Of a DNA stretch of 64,000 nucleotides, positions 25,306-32,935 are shown one piece after another; position 1 is the stretch's first letter; every line of letters starts with the position of its first letter. Location: positions 62,001 through 126,000 of the forward strand of contig JABFSH010000001.1 of assembly GCA_013140705.1 (NCBI GenBank). The letters are read 5' to 3'. This DNA comes from Methylococcaceae bacterium (GTDB lineage Bacteria; Pseudomonadota; Gammaproteobacteria; Methylococcales; Methylomonadaceae). A model generated the notes under the pieces. The model worked only from the letters and a program-made list of their open reading frames with translations, made no database searches and was not told the origin of the DNA. The translations under genes were made by a program, and so were the position numbers.

Positions 25306-26532
25306 TTACTCATTGAGATATCGGGCAAGCAGCACTAAAGGATGTTCGATCTTACCCCCATCAGCGTTAAGAAAGACTGCACAACCGAAATTGCTGCTAA
25401 CGACCACATCAGCCAGCGTAGCGACGATGATTATCTGTTTTAATGCCTTTAACTGAGCGGCGTGGTCTGGGTGCGTCAGCATGTAGCTGCCGCCCGCACC
25501 ACAACAGATGTTGTTGTCAGGCAGAGCCACAACGTTTAGACCAGGGATTTTTTGCAATAACGCATAGATGGTTTGTTGATTTTTGAGTACATTGCGCTGG
25601 CTGCAGGGTTCATGTACTGCAACTTTAAGCCTGGATGCTTTCAGTTGTAGATCCTCCGGCCAGTGTTTCAGCAAAAAATCGTTGAGATCATGCAAACGCT
25701 GCTGAAACAATTGTGCTGCTTCGCCATCGTGCCGGTGATATTCAGATAACATGGCTCCGCAACCGCTGGCAGCAAATAGCACAGCATCGACATCCAGCGC
25801 GTTGAAGGTCTTAATGTTGTTATTGATCAGACTTTCGGCAGACTGCCCATTGTGCTGATGAATGGCTCCGCAGCAGCCCTGTTGCGGCGGTACCTGTACC
25901 TCGAAGCCGATCGCATTGAGCAGTTTGATCGCCGCCACCAAGGTCTCGCGGTCAAAATGTTCGGCGATACAACCGGTGAACAACGCCACACGACCACGGA
26001 TCGCACCGTGAATAGGATAGCACTCAGCCAATGCTTGCAGTGCCGGTTTAGCCACTAAGGCCTCGGCGTCCGCCAGTCTCAGCATTTTCAGAAACCCGCT
26101 ACGCCTTACGAAATTTTGTAATCCCGACTTCAGATAAACAGTCAGCAATGGCATTAACCTGCTCCGCCAGCGCTTGTTTTCAATTAGACAGAAAGCCAGT
26201 TTCGCTAACCGGCTGGGTACAGTCTTTGACTGTGCCTGCGCTTTATCGAACAAGTCTCCATATGCCACACGACTGGGGCAAACTGTTTCGCAGGCGCGGC
26301 ATTGCAGGCAATTATCCAAATGCAAGCGCTCTTCGGCATTGATCGGTACATTATCAACCAGGATTTTGCTGATGCTGCGAAGACGCCCGCGCGGGGTTTC
26401 TTCATCTGTCTGAAACAGGCGGAAGGTTGGACAACTACTAATGCACAGTCCACAACGCTGGCATTCCAAGGCATCTGGTATATAAGGTTCCGACACGCCC
26501 TGTTTACAGGGCTCATAGAAATCCATGTCCAT
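25306..26532 (-). CDS. GlcF-like glycolate oxidase Fe-S subunit
   Basis: Protein of 408 residues. Two [4Fe-4S] motifs (CQRCGLCISSCP near residue 22 and CLQCRACETVCP near 70) are followed by two cysteine-rich CCG domains (QGCCGAIHQHNG and NNICCGAGGSYM). This is the layout of GlcF and related Fe-S oxidoreductase subunits. GlcF accepts electrons from the GlcDE flavin subunits. No glcD or glcE is seen here, so the flavin partner must be elsewhere. The upstream neighbour is an unknown 147-codon gene 13 bases away. ATG 26526 is an alternative start. Confidence 0.82.
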   Translation of the reverse strand: MDMDFYEPCKQGVSEPYIPDALECQRCGLCISSCPTFRLFQTDEETPRGRLRSISKILVDNVPINAEERLHLDNCLQCRACETVCPSRVAYGDLFDKAQAQSKTVPSRLAKLAFCLIENKRWRSRLMPLLTVYLKSGLQNFVRRSGFLKMLRLADAEALVAKPALQALAECYPIHGAIRGRVALFTGCIAEHFDRETLVAAIKLLNAIGFEVQVPPQQGCCGAIHQHNGQSAESLINNNIKTFNALDVDAVLFAASGCGAMLSEYHRHDGEAAQLFQQRLHDLNDFLLKHWPEDLQLKASRLKVAVHEPCSQRNVLKNQQTIYALLQKIPGLNVVALPDNNICCGAGGSYMLTHPDHAAQLKALKQIIIVATLADVVVSSNFGCAVFLNADGGKIEHPLVLLARYLNE

Positions 26533-26545
26533 GAACTCGAACACC

Positions 26546-26989
26546 TCAGGATTCCATGACCTTGACATAGGCGCGGCGCAGCAATTCAATTTCTGCCGGT
26601 GGTCTACCGCGCAGTTCGGGCAATGTCCGCATCCGGCAATCTCGGCTTTGCATGAGTTTATGCGGCGGATCAAGCACCATGAAGCGCGCCATGTACACGG
26701 TAATAATGCCACTCGGCGTATCGACTTGTTCACTAAATCCAGGCTCTGCTCGCAACAGGTCATTGTCCAGTTGCAACAGTTGATTGATGTTACAGACCAG
26801 CATGGCCGGATGTGTTGAAATTTTACTGGTTTCGAATTCTTCAGCTTCCAATGTGCTGGATAAGACCGGCAACGGATTCGGAAAACAGGCACTGCCAGTG
26901 TTGTGCTGGGCGAATAATGTCAACGCACTGATGTCGCCTTTGTAGTAAAGCAGCAGGCGGTGATTGGCGAATGCACTTAGTGACGTCAC
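26546..26989 (-). CDS. Unknown protein upstream of GlcF-like gene
   Basis: A 147-residue soluble protein of unknown family, with a probable GTG start at 26989 and no clear ribosome binding site. Seen are HNTGSACFPNPLPV, LVCNINQLLQLDNDLLRAEPGF and a C terminus PPAEIELLRRAYVKVMES. It lies just before the GlcF-like gene on the same strand, so it may be co-transcribed and act with it. Confidence 0.55.
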   Translation of the reverse strand: MTSLSAFANHRLLLYYKGDISALTLFAQHNTGSACFPNPLPVLSSTLEAEEFETSKISTHPAMLVCNINQLLQLDNDLLRAEPGFSEQVDTPSGIITVYMARFMVLDPPHKLMQSRDCRMRTLPELRGRPPAEIELLRRAYVKVMES

Positions 26990-27200
26990 AGTAAAAGAAG
27001 GGTTGATAAAAAGAGAATTAGGTATTTTTTACCAGTGTTTAAAATGTACATTCTGCAAAGCAATCCACTTAAACGTGTCGTTTGATTACCTACGCACGCC
27101 CCTATTGCTGTTGATTGAAACTGTTTATGCCTCGGCAACTTCAACACGAACAATGAAAATTTCAACAACATATGATCACTCGATTGGCCTTGAGATTATC
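26990..27200. other. Intergenic stretch, no gene recognised
   Basis: AT-rich stretch of about 210 bases before the family B element. With that element it makes a gap of roughly 380 bases without a gene. Confidence 0.3.
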
Positions 27201-27368
27201 TAAGGATATGGTAAAAAATAATTTTCCGAAAAAGCTCAGTAGCCTAAAATCTTTGAAGGAGAGGCTCCCTCTCCGCGAACAGTGCATCCTGGATGATCAA
27301 TCGCGGCGAGGGCGCCGCTCCTGCATTTTCCCAAATCATCAGGGAAGTAATTATTAGCTGTATCCCAA
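27201..27368. repeat. MITE-like element, family B, copy 2
   Basis: A 168-bp element whose left end TAAGGATATGGTAAAAAATA matches the left end at 24374. Its right end (reverse strand TTGGGATACAGCTAATAATT, then ACTTCCC) resembles the right end there. The interior differs: GGAGAGGCTCCCTCTCC and GGCGAGGGCGCCGCTCC palindromes replace the family-A-like core. It interrupts the end of a zinc-ribbon reading frame (27369-27471, reverse strand). Confidence 0.65.
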
Positions 27369-27471
27369 GAGTGAATGGTGAGAGTGTTTAGCCAACAGTA
27401 TTGACATTGTCCCCAGTGGTTTTGTACTCCTATTCGGGATGAACAACTGGGGCAATGACAGCCTCGGAAAA
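27369..27471 (-). pseudogene. Zinc-ribbon coding remnant after Nif11
   Basis: Reading the reverse strand in a frame shifted relative to nif11, the sequence gives EFKVFRGCHCPSCSSRIG and HWGQCQYCWLNTLTIHS, with C-x-C-x2-C and C-x2-C pairs as in a zinc ribbon. The frame then runs into the terminal repeat of the family B element. It may be the former C-terminal part of a Nif11-linked protein, or a separate small gene lost by insertion. No convincing own start is seen. Confidence 0.4.
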
Positions 27472-27473
27472 CT

Positions 27474-27692
27474 TTAAACTCTGAGTAAGGCCTTGGCCAT
27501 TCTTTCAGACAGTTGTTCCTCAACAAATTGAGGTTCATTGGGCGGGTAAAGCTCTACCTCATCCAGTTCAAAATTATATTCCTTGCCCAGTGCAATCAAT
27601 TCTCTTATTTTTTGAACCGCTAACAGCTTCTCTTTTAATTCAAGGTCTGTTTTTGCCTGTTCTGAGAAGGCTTTTATTTGTGCAATTGACAT
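27474..27692 (-). CDS. Nif11-domain small protein
   Basis: A 72-residue protein with a Nif11 domain (MSIAQIKAFSEQAKTDLELK, then LIALGKEYNFELDEVELYPP). Nif11 was first described from nif regions of cyanobacteria and A. vinelandii and also serves as leader sequence of some ribosomally made peptides. No core-peptide region with a GG cleavage site is visible and no RiPP enzyme lies nearby, so a nif-associated role is favoured. It follows the 320-residue unknown gene on the same strand. Confidence 0.8.
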   Translation of the reverse strand: MSIAQIKAFSEQAKTDLELKEKLLAVQKIRELIALGKEYNFELDEVELYPPNEPQFVEEQLSERMAKALLRV

Positions 27693-27733
27693 CGTGTTTG
27701 ACTCCTTTGGTTAATGAAAAAATGGCGTGATTG

Positions 27734-28696
27734 CTACACGCTATAAGGGGTGTTGACCCAATCTTTAAGCACGGCAACATCGCGTTCAGGTAAATACGAA
27801 AACTCCCCGCTGATATCCTTGAACACGGCGACACCGCATTGTGGTGGGACCAGCTTGCCTTTTACCATATAAAAAAACCAGGCAAATGGATACCCTGCCT
27901 GGCGATCAAAACGGGTCAGCAGGTTATGTAATGAAACCCCTTTTTTATTGTTAATTTCTTCGAAATTCGGTACATGCTTGGTCTGGGTATTGACCAGTTC
28001 GACGTTGATTATTTGTTCACCAAATCGACCCGTATTTCGAAAGGGTCGAACAATCCAGTCCTCTGACAAGAAGGTTTTTTGCCTGGCACTGCTTCTGTTC
28101 CAGTCATCCATAAATCGCTGAACAGGATGTTCTTCAATATGGTGCTTGTTGATTTCGTCCATAAAGATCGACACATCTGTCTTTCGCCGATAGTGATAGC
28201 GTGGCGCACCAATGCTGAATGCATCAAGACAATCCGGATTCAATGGATCAATGAACTCTTCCAGATCGTCGGGTGGTTCATCATCGCTAACCAGGAGTCG
28301 ATCAGCCATTTCATGGGTTTTGTCAATATCGATCTGGATGAATTGCTCTGCCAGTTGACCAATTTGCACCACAATGTGCAGAGTATTCCCGGTTTGCCTG
28401 GTGGCAATCAGTTTTCTGTTGCGCGCATGCTCAATGAGGGTCTGCAGATTTCGTCCGCACTCGATATAGGTTCTTTCCGTCCATTCCACCAGATCTTGTG
28501 CAATACGATTGCCCTTTGTATCGACAATACCGCCCAATCGATACCACTCATCACCGGTTTTGGCCAACCGGATAGGATAGTCTGGGTTAAACGCTTGTAA
28601 TTTCAATAGCAACAGTTCATCGCTCTGCCCTGGCAGAGTTTGTTTGCACAGGGTTGCAAGTTGTTGTCCATTCAACTGGAAGGGTTGATTTGCCAT
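27734..28696 (-). CDS. Unknown protein near nifHDK
   Basis: A 320-residue soluble protein of no recognised family. Seen are an N-terminal helical region (LNGQQLATLCKQTLPGQSDE), DEWYRLGGIVDTKGNRIAQD and a C-terminal FAWFFYMVKGKLVPPQCGVAV. It lies between the LRV Fe-S gene and nif11 on the nifHDK strand. The position suggests nif linkage; a gap of 267 bases that contains repeat debris separates it from the LRV gene, so a separate promoter is possible. Confidence 0.65.
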   Translation of the reverse strand: MANQPFQLNGQQLATLCKQTLPGQSDELLLLKLQAFNPDYPIRLAKTGDEWYRLGGIVDTKGNRIAQDLVEWTERTYIECGRNLQTLIEHARNRKLIATRQTGNTLHIVVQIGQLAEQFIQIDIDKTHEMADRLLVSDDEPPDDLEEFIDPLNPDCLDAFSIGAPRYHYRRKTDVSIFMDEINKHHIEEHPVQRFMDDWNRSSARQKTFLSEDWIVRPFRNTGRFGEQIINVELVNTQTKHVPNFEEINNKKGVSLHNLLTRFDRQAGYPFAWFFYMVKGKLVPPQCGVAVFKDISGEFSYLPERDVAVLKDWVNTPYSV

Positions 28697-28963
28697 AGTT
28701 ATATTTCCTGTTTTACACAGTCCGTCGACTCGTAAGCCTGAGAAGCTTGAGCTGCGGAAAACAACGACTTACTGACACTCGTATTGTCCCGGCAAGCCGT
28801 TCGTGCAGGGTTTATCGACGCCTGTCCTGGGCGGTGCCGAAAGGCATGAAAGACTTGCCTCGGTATGAGCGGATTTTTCCATCCCTCTTTCGACAAGACT
28901 CTCCTGAGCGTAGACGAAGAGCTCCGAATGAAAGGAACAATTGTCTCTAACTGTATCTGGACG

Positions 28964-29710
28964 TTATTTTTTGTCATAGCCCAAACGTTTCAAAACAGCT
29001 TCCCTAACATCGGGAGCAGGATCATTGATCAACCCTGATAACGCTTCCGATTTTACGCGTTGAACTGCCGTGTAGCGCACCACCCAGTCAGGATCGTTAA
29101 GTAATATAATGGCATCCGATGCACTCATGCGTTCAGCAACCATTCGTCGGACTTCCGGCGCCTCGTCCTGCGCCATCAAGCCCAAGCTCACTTCCGGTAA
29201 ACGTTCTGCGACTACTTTACGGACTTCGGAATCCGGATCCCGAATCAGACGGAACAAACGACCGGGTGATAAGCGCCTGGCAACGGTCAGTCGGACGATG
29301 TAATCGGGATCGTTGACCAATTTTTCCAAATCGTCTAAAGCGATACGATCAGCCACCGTCATGCGTACTTCCCGATCGGGATCATTTATGAACGCATTGA
29401 GTTGCGCAATTGGAATTCGATAGGCGACTGCGCGTCTGACCACTTCATCGTCATCCTGAATCAACTCAGCCAATAGTTTCTGTGGCGCGTAGCGCACGGC
29501 AATAGCACGCCTTTCCCAAAAATTATCATGCAGATAGCGTTCTGCGTAGGCAGGATTAACCCGAAAAAAACGGTCAATCTGCCGACCACTTTCTACGAAC
29601 ACACAGGTATCGCCCGGCATACAGCGCCCCGTCAACAGAGTTTTGCCTCGAAACGGACATAAGCTGCAATTGGCGACTGGAATACTTACCGGGCTTTCAT
29701 GACCAGACAT
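28964..29710 (-). CDS. Leucine-rich-variant (LRV) repeat Fe-S protein
   Basis: Protein of 248 residues. An N-terminal cysteine cluster (NCSLCPFRG, GRCMPGDTC) matches the [4Fe-4S] domain of the LRV protein of A. vinelandii, which lies in its nif cluster. It is followed by about seven helical repeats of 24 residues (LNAFINDPDREVRMTVADRI type, with the DPDxxVR pattern). It may sense redox state or act as a scaffold; the function is not established. It follows the DUF6129-like gene by 14 bases and closes the nifH operon. Confidence 0.88.
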   Translation of the reverse strand: MSGHESPVSIPVANCSLCPFRGKTLLTGRCMPGDTCVFVESGRQIDRFFRVNPAYAERYLHDNFWERRAIAVRYAPQKLLAELIQDDDEVVRRAVAYRIPIAQLNAFINDPDREVRMTVADRIALDDLEKLVNDPDYIVRLTVARRLSPGRLFRLIRDPDSEVRKVVAERLPEVSLGLMAQDEAPEVRRMVAERMSASDAIILLNDPDWVVRYTAVQRVKSEALSGLINDPAPDVREAVLKRLGYDKK

Positions 29711-29724
29711 CTGAACTGTCCCGC

Positions 29725-29991
29725 TTAGTCGGCGATAATTTCTGCAACAACGATGCCTGTCGCAACCGCAAAATCATTGGTCAGACACAAACAATGCTCT
29801 CGACCATCAATTAAATAAAGATTGAAGGCTTTATTCTCGATGACCGGCGTATTATTGGGCAGATCGTCATCCATGCAATAGGTGAAATGGATGGGTTGAT
29901 ATTGCTGTCTCAGGGCCGAAACCGTGGTTTCATCGACACCGAGCACTACAATTTTCGCCGCTATTTCCTGCGCCTGTTCTGAAGTGATCAT
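29725..29991 (-). CDS. Small nif-associated protein (DUF6129-like)
   Basis: An 88-residue protein beginning MITSEQAQEIAAKI. It resembles the nif-linked small proteins I associate with DUF6129, a name given from memory with moderate certainty. Seen are LRQQYQPIHFTYCMDDDLPN and FNLYLIDGREHCLCLTND. The start overlaps the end of the nifY-like gene by 4 bases (ATGA), so translation is coupled. It resembles the small ORF after nifY in A. vinelandii. Confidence 0.7.
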   Translation of the reverse strand: MITSEQAQEIAAKIVVLGVDETTVSALRQQYQPIHFTYCMDDDLPNNTPVIENKAFNLYLIDGREHCLCLTNDFAVATGIVVAEIIAD

Positions 29992-30701
29992 CCTTGCGCT
30001 TCCCATTCAAATCGAAACCGATTGCTCGCTTCAATGCCCATAACCTTGGCCAGCCAAGGTGGCGGCGCGCAGTCTATCACAGATTGCAACTGTGTAATCA
30101 CTTCGGCTATCGGGTCAATGCTGGTGAGTTTGATAGGATGTATACCCAGCTTGACAATTTTTGCCGCTGCCGGCCCACCAACAGACGCCATATAAATAAC
30201 CTGGCAATCCTGAATAAGCCTAGCCCGATACAAGTTTTTATCTTCCACATCCAAACCAGCCGGCGTGACTGTGTCGCGCATATCGATTAAGCGTGCCTCA
30301 TCGGCTGACACCTGATAAATCAAAAAATGACTACAGGAACCAAAATGACCATCTACATTGATACCGTCGTTGCTTGCACAAGCGATGCGTACTGACCTTG
30401 GCATATCGCCTTCAGTGTAGTCCTGTAGCGACTGTTTTATAGTTCCAGGCGTCTCAACTGGTTGCTTGAGGATGTGCAGCGCCGCTTGAACGGACGACTC
30501 ATCCATCGCTGACAAATAGCCACCCAGGGCTTCTTTAAATGACTGCGGCGTAATCCCGATAAGTTTCTTTTCGGTTATCGGAAGTGACACGCAGTCAATC
30601 AGAACCTGAAACAGGCTTTTGGCATCGGTATCGGGTAAAGCCCTAGCAGCTAACCCGATACGTAAAGCCAGTTCTCTTGATAGTGCGTTCTGGCCCGCCA
30701 T
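29988..30701 (-). CDS. nifY: NifY/NafY-type protein, nifHDK-linked copy
   Basis: Protein of 237 residues with the same two-domain layout as the protein at 7363-8076. The N-terminal helical domain is LALRIGLAARALPDTDAKSL; the C-terminal cofactor domain has VRIACASNDGINVDGHFGSC and SVGGPAAAKIVKLGIHPIKL. It should bind apo-NifDK and/or FeMo-co during maturation. The place after nifT and a ferredoxin matches nifY in A. vinelandii. It starts 4 bases after the ferredoxin gene. Confidence 0.87.
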   Translation of the reverse strand: MAGQNALSRELALRIGLAARALPDTDAKSLFQVLIDCVSLPITEKKLIGITPQSFKEALGGYLSAMDESSVQAALHILKQPVETPGTIKQSLQDYTEGDMPRSVRIACASNDGINVDGHFGSCSHFLIYQVSADEARLIDMRDTVTPAGLDVEDKNLYRARLIQDCQVIYMASVGGPAAAKIVKLGIHPIKLTSIDPIAEVITQLQSVIDCAPPPWLAKVMGIEASNRFRFEWEAQG

Positions 30702-30705
30702 AACT

Positions 30706-30906
30706 TTATGCCGTCAATGGCAATATACAATTATCAATCGGGCACACCTTGACACACTGCGGAACGTCAAAATCGCCTTCACATTCGGTGCAGGTTTTTT
30801 TGTCGATTTTAAAAACAATGGCACCCTCGGTAATCGAGTTGGTCGGACATACCGGTTCGCAGTCGCCACATGAAATACAGTCTGCTTCAACAATATAAAG
30901 AGCCAT
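30706..30906 (-). CDS. [4Fe-4S] ferredoxin in nif operon
   Basis: A 66-residue bacterial ferredoxin with two clusters: CISCGDCEPVCP near residue 9, and CTECEGDFDVPQCVKVCP near residue 38, where the long insert between the second and third cysteines is typical of nif-linked FdxN-type proteins. It probably passes electrons to nitrogenase or assembly enzymes. ATG 30906 is chosen over 30912, as the coding then starts MALYIVEADC. It follows nifT by 2 bases. Confidence 0.88.
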   Translation of the reverse strand: MALYIVEADCISCGDCEPVCPTNSITEGAIVFKIDKKTCTECEGDFDVPQCVKVCPIDNCILPLTA

Positions 30907-30908
30907 GA

Positions 30909-31133
30909 TCATTCTCCTGAATCTAAACGTTTTGCGCGTAAGGTAACCGGAAAATCAGGTTGTGCATTGACGGGATCGAAATAGTATTTTGATCCGTCGC
31001 TGAGAAGAACCTCGCCGCCCCATTTATCCGGCGTATCGAATTCAATTGACTCGGCGACTTCTTCCAAATCCTTTTTGGGTACATAGAAGACTAATTTGCC
31101 TTCAGCATTCTTTTTCAACATGACACTAGGCAT
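30909..31133 (-). CDS. nifT: NifT/FixU
   Basis: A 74-residue NifT protein (MPSVMLKKNAEGKLVFYVPK, then FPVTLRAKRL). It is always linked to nifHDK and its role is unknown; A. vinelandii tolerates its loss. It is separated from nifK by a strong hairpin at 31161-31204. Confidence 0.92.
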   Translation of the reverse strand: MPSVMLKKNAEGKLVFYVPKKDLEEVAESIEFDTPDKWGGEVLLSDGSKYYFDPVNAQPDFPVTLRAKRLDSGE

Positions 31134-31160
31134 TGACTTCTCCGTTTACACGCATTGATA

Positions 31161-31204
31161 AATCCCCCCTAACCCCCCTTTTTCAAAGGGGGGTTAGGGG
31201 ATTT
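31161..31204. repeat. Strong palindrome between nifK and nifT
   Basis: AAATCCCCCCTAACCCCCC and GGGGGGTTAGGGGATTT pair over about 18 bases around a small TTTTTCAAA loop. It begins 2 bases after the nifK stop. It may be a dispersed REP element, and in the mRNA it would protect the 3' end of nifHDK or reduce read-through into nifT. Confidence 0.85.
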
Positions 31205-31206
31205 TG

Positions 31207-32778
31207 TTAACGAATCAAATCGTAGTTATAGTCCGTTGTTCCCATACCTTTGGTTTCCTTATCCAATTGTTCCAGCACGGCATTCACCAGGGTTGTCAGC
31301 ATGTAGATAGCGCCTTCGTAACCGAGTGTTGTCATTCTGTGCAGATGATGCCTGTCAAAGATTGGGAAACCGATGCGGATTAAAGGCACTTCAAATTCTT
31401 CACCTTTATAAAAGGTATCACGCTGAATGAACTTGCCATACGAATTGCCAATCATGAAGTCGGGCTTGTTGGTGAACACCAAAGACCGGAAATGCCATAA
31501 ATCCCTGCCGATATGGACTACGGATTTTTGACCATAGGGTGAATCCTTGAGCATTTTATCCATCGCCTTCAACCAGCGCTTATTGGCATGATTACACAGA
31601 ACATCTGTCGGTTCAGCGCCCATTTCCAACAGGAACTTGGTCATGCCCATGACAAAATCCGCATCACCGTACAACGAAAACTTTTTACCGTGTAACCAGG
31701 TGTGCGAATCCGTCATCATGTCAACCAGGCGACCGCGTTCCAGTTCCAGCGATGCAGGAATCGGTTTGCCGGTTAATTCTGAGACTTTCATCAGGAATTC
31801 ATCAGTCCATTGCAGACCCATGGGAATATTGATCGCGGTAGCCGGTTGATGCCAGATGGTTTGAACAAACTTTTTGGTCTTTTCCAACTGCCAGGGTTGC
31901 AGCAATAAGGTATCAATCGCATTCGGTGAGTCCTTCAGTTCTGCCTGGGTCGTGCCACCGGCATACATCCGGAAGGTACCATCAGCGGGTGTATCCAGGA
32001 CTTCAGAAGGATCGCTTAACAGTGAATAGTCAACACCCATTTCTTTCATCATGCGGTGCATGACGCGGTAGTTACCCAAATAGGTTTCAAATCCGGGCAC
32101 CAGATTGATCTTGCCATTGGAACCGACTTTCTTGTCGTCCATATGGTTCAAGGTAAAATAGCGAACCATGCCTTCAAACATATTATCCCAACCGGTCGTA
32201 TGACTTCCGACAAAGCTTGGCGTATGGGCAAAAGGTGTTGGGAAATCCTGTTCAATGTGACCCGCCTTTTTAGTGTTATTGATGAAGGCATTCAAGTCAT
32301 CACCAATCACTTCTGCCATACAGGTGGTTGAAACAGCAATGATGTCCGGTTTGTACAAAGCCTTGGCGTTTTCCAGGCCAGCCATCATGTTTTTCTGACC
32401 ACCGAAAACTGCGGCATCTTCGGTCATGGAATCCGATACACAGGCGACAGGCTCTTTAAAATGGCGGTTAAAATAGGTACGAAAATAAGCGACACAACCT
32501 TGTGAGCCATGCACATACGGCATGGTTTTTTCAAAGCCCAGTGCACACAGTACCGCACCCAAGGGTTGGCAAGCTTTAGCCGGGTTTACCGTTAATGCTT
32601 CGCGGTTAAAGTTGATGTCCTGATACTCTTTAGTCGTTGTCCATTGAAAGACTTCATCAATTTTTGCTTGCGGGTGACGCTCTTCATAGGCTTCACGTTT
32701 ATTGGCCAGGCTTTCCTTGTATTCATCATTGCGAAATAAAGGATAGCTGGGTTGAATGTTATCGACTTCTTGACTCAT
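31207..32778 (-). CDS. nifK: Nitrogenase MoFe protein beta subunit
   Basis: A 523-residue NifK, the long form with the N-terminal extension as in A. vinelandii. Seen are NPAKACQPLGAVLCALGFEK (P-cluster Cys), HGSQGCVAYFRTYFNRHFKE (P-cluster Cys), and VSTTCMAEVIGDDLNAFI (P-cluster Cys near 153). It forms the alpha2-beta2 MoFe protein with NifD and holds half of the P cluster. A GGAGATTATC ribosome site precedes ATG 32778. It is downstream of nifD with an intergenic region of 157 bases. Confidence 0.98.
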   Translation of the reverse strand: MSQEVDNIQPSYPLFRNDEYKESLANKREAYEERHPQAKIDEVFQWTTTKEYQDINFNREALTVNPAKACQPLGAVLCALGFEKTMPYVHGSQGCVAYFRTYFNRHFKEPVACVSDSMTEDAAVFGGQKNMMAGLENAKALYKPDIIAVSTTCMAEVIGDDLNAFINNTKKAGHIEQDFPTPFAHTPSFVGSHTTGWDNMFEGMVRYFTLNHMDDKKVGSNGKINLVPGFETYLGNYRVMHRMMKEMGVDYSLLSDPSEVLDTPADGTFRMYAGGTTQAELKDSPNAIDTLLLQPWQLEKTKKFVQTIWHQPATAINIPMGLQWTDEFLMKVSELTGKPIPASLELERGRLVDMMTDSHTWLHGKKFSLYGDADFVMGMTKFLLEMGAEPTDVLCNHANKRWLKAMDKMLKDSPYGQKSVVHIGRDLWHFRSLVFTNKPDFMIGNSYGKFIQRDTFYKGEEFEVPLIRIGFPIFDRHHLHRMTTLGYEGAIYMLTTLVNAVLEQLDKETKGMGTTDYNYDLIR

Positions 32779-32830
32779 GATAATCTCCTACGCGCCACTA
32801 ATCTGTGGACGACATGTTGAGAACTGGTAA

Positions 32831-32865
32831 GGTACGCACACTTCCTGAAAAGGGTTTTGCGTACC
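32831..32865. repeat. Hairpin in the nifD-nifK intergenic region
   Basis: Arms GGTACGCA (32831-32838) and TGCGTACC (32858-32865) are exact complements with a 19-base loop. It lies about 50 bases before the nifK start and may tune mRNA stability or the NifD:NifK ratio. Function unproven. Confidence 0.5.
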
Positions 32866-32935
32866 GTTTTAAATGTTTCGCAAAATTATGGTGGCAATAT
32901 CCTCTCAGGCATAAATGCACACTTAAATCTCTGGA

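Noticed and set aside
28699-28977. 92-codon reverse frame between the LRV gene and the 320-residue gene
   Set aside because: It consists mainly of repeat-like sequence (TCGACAAGACTC and similar) and overlaps the LRV gene end.
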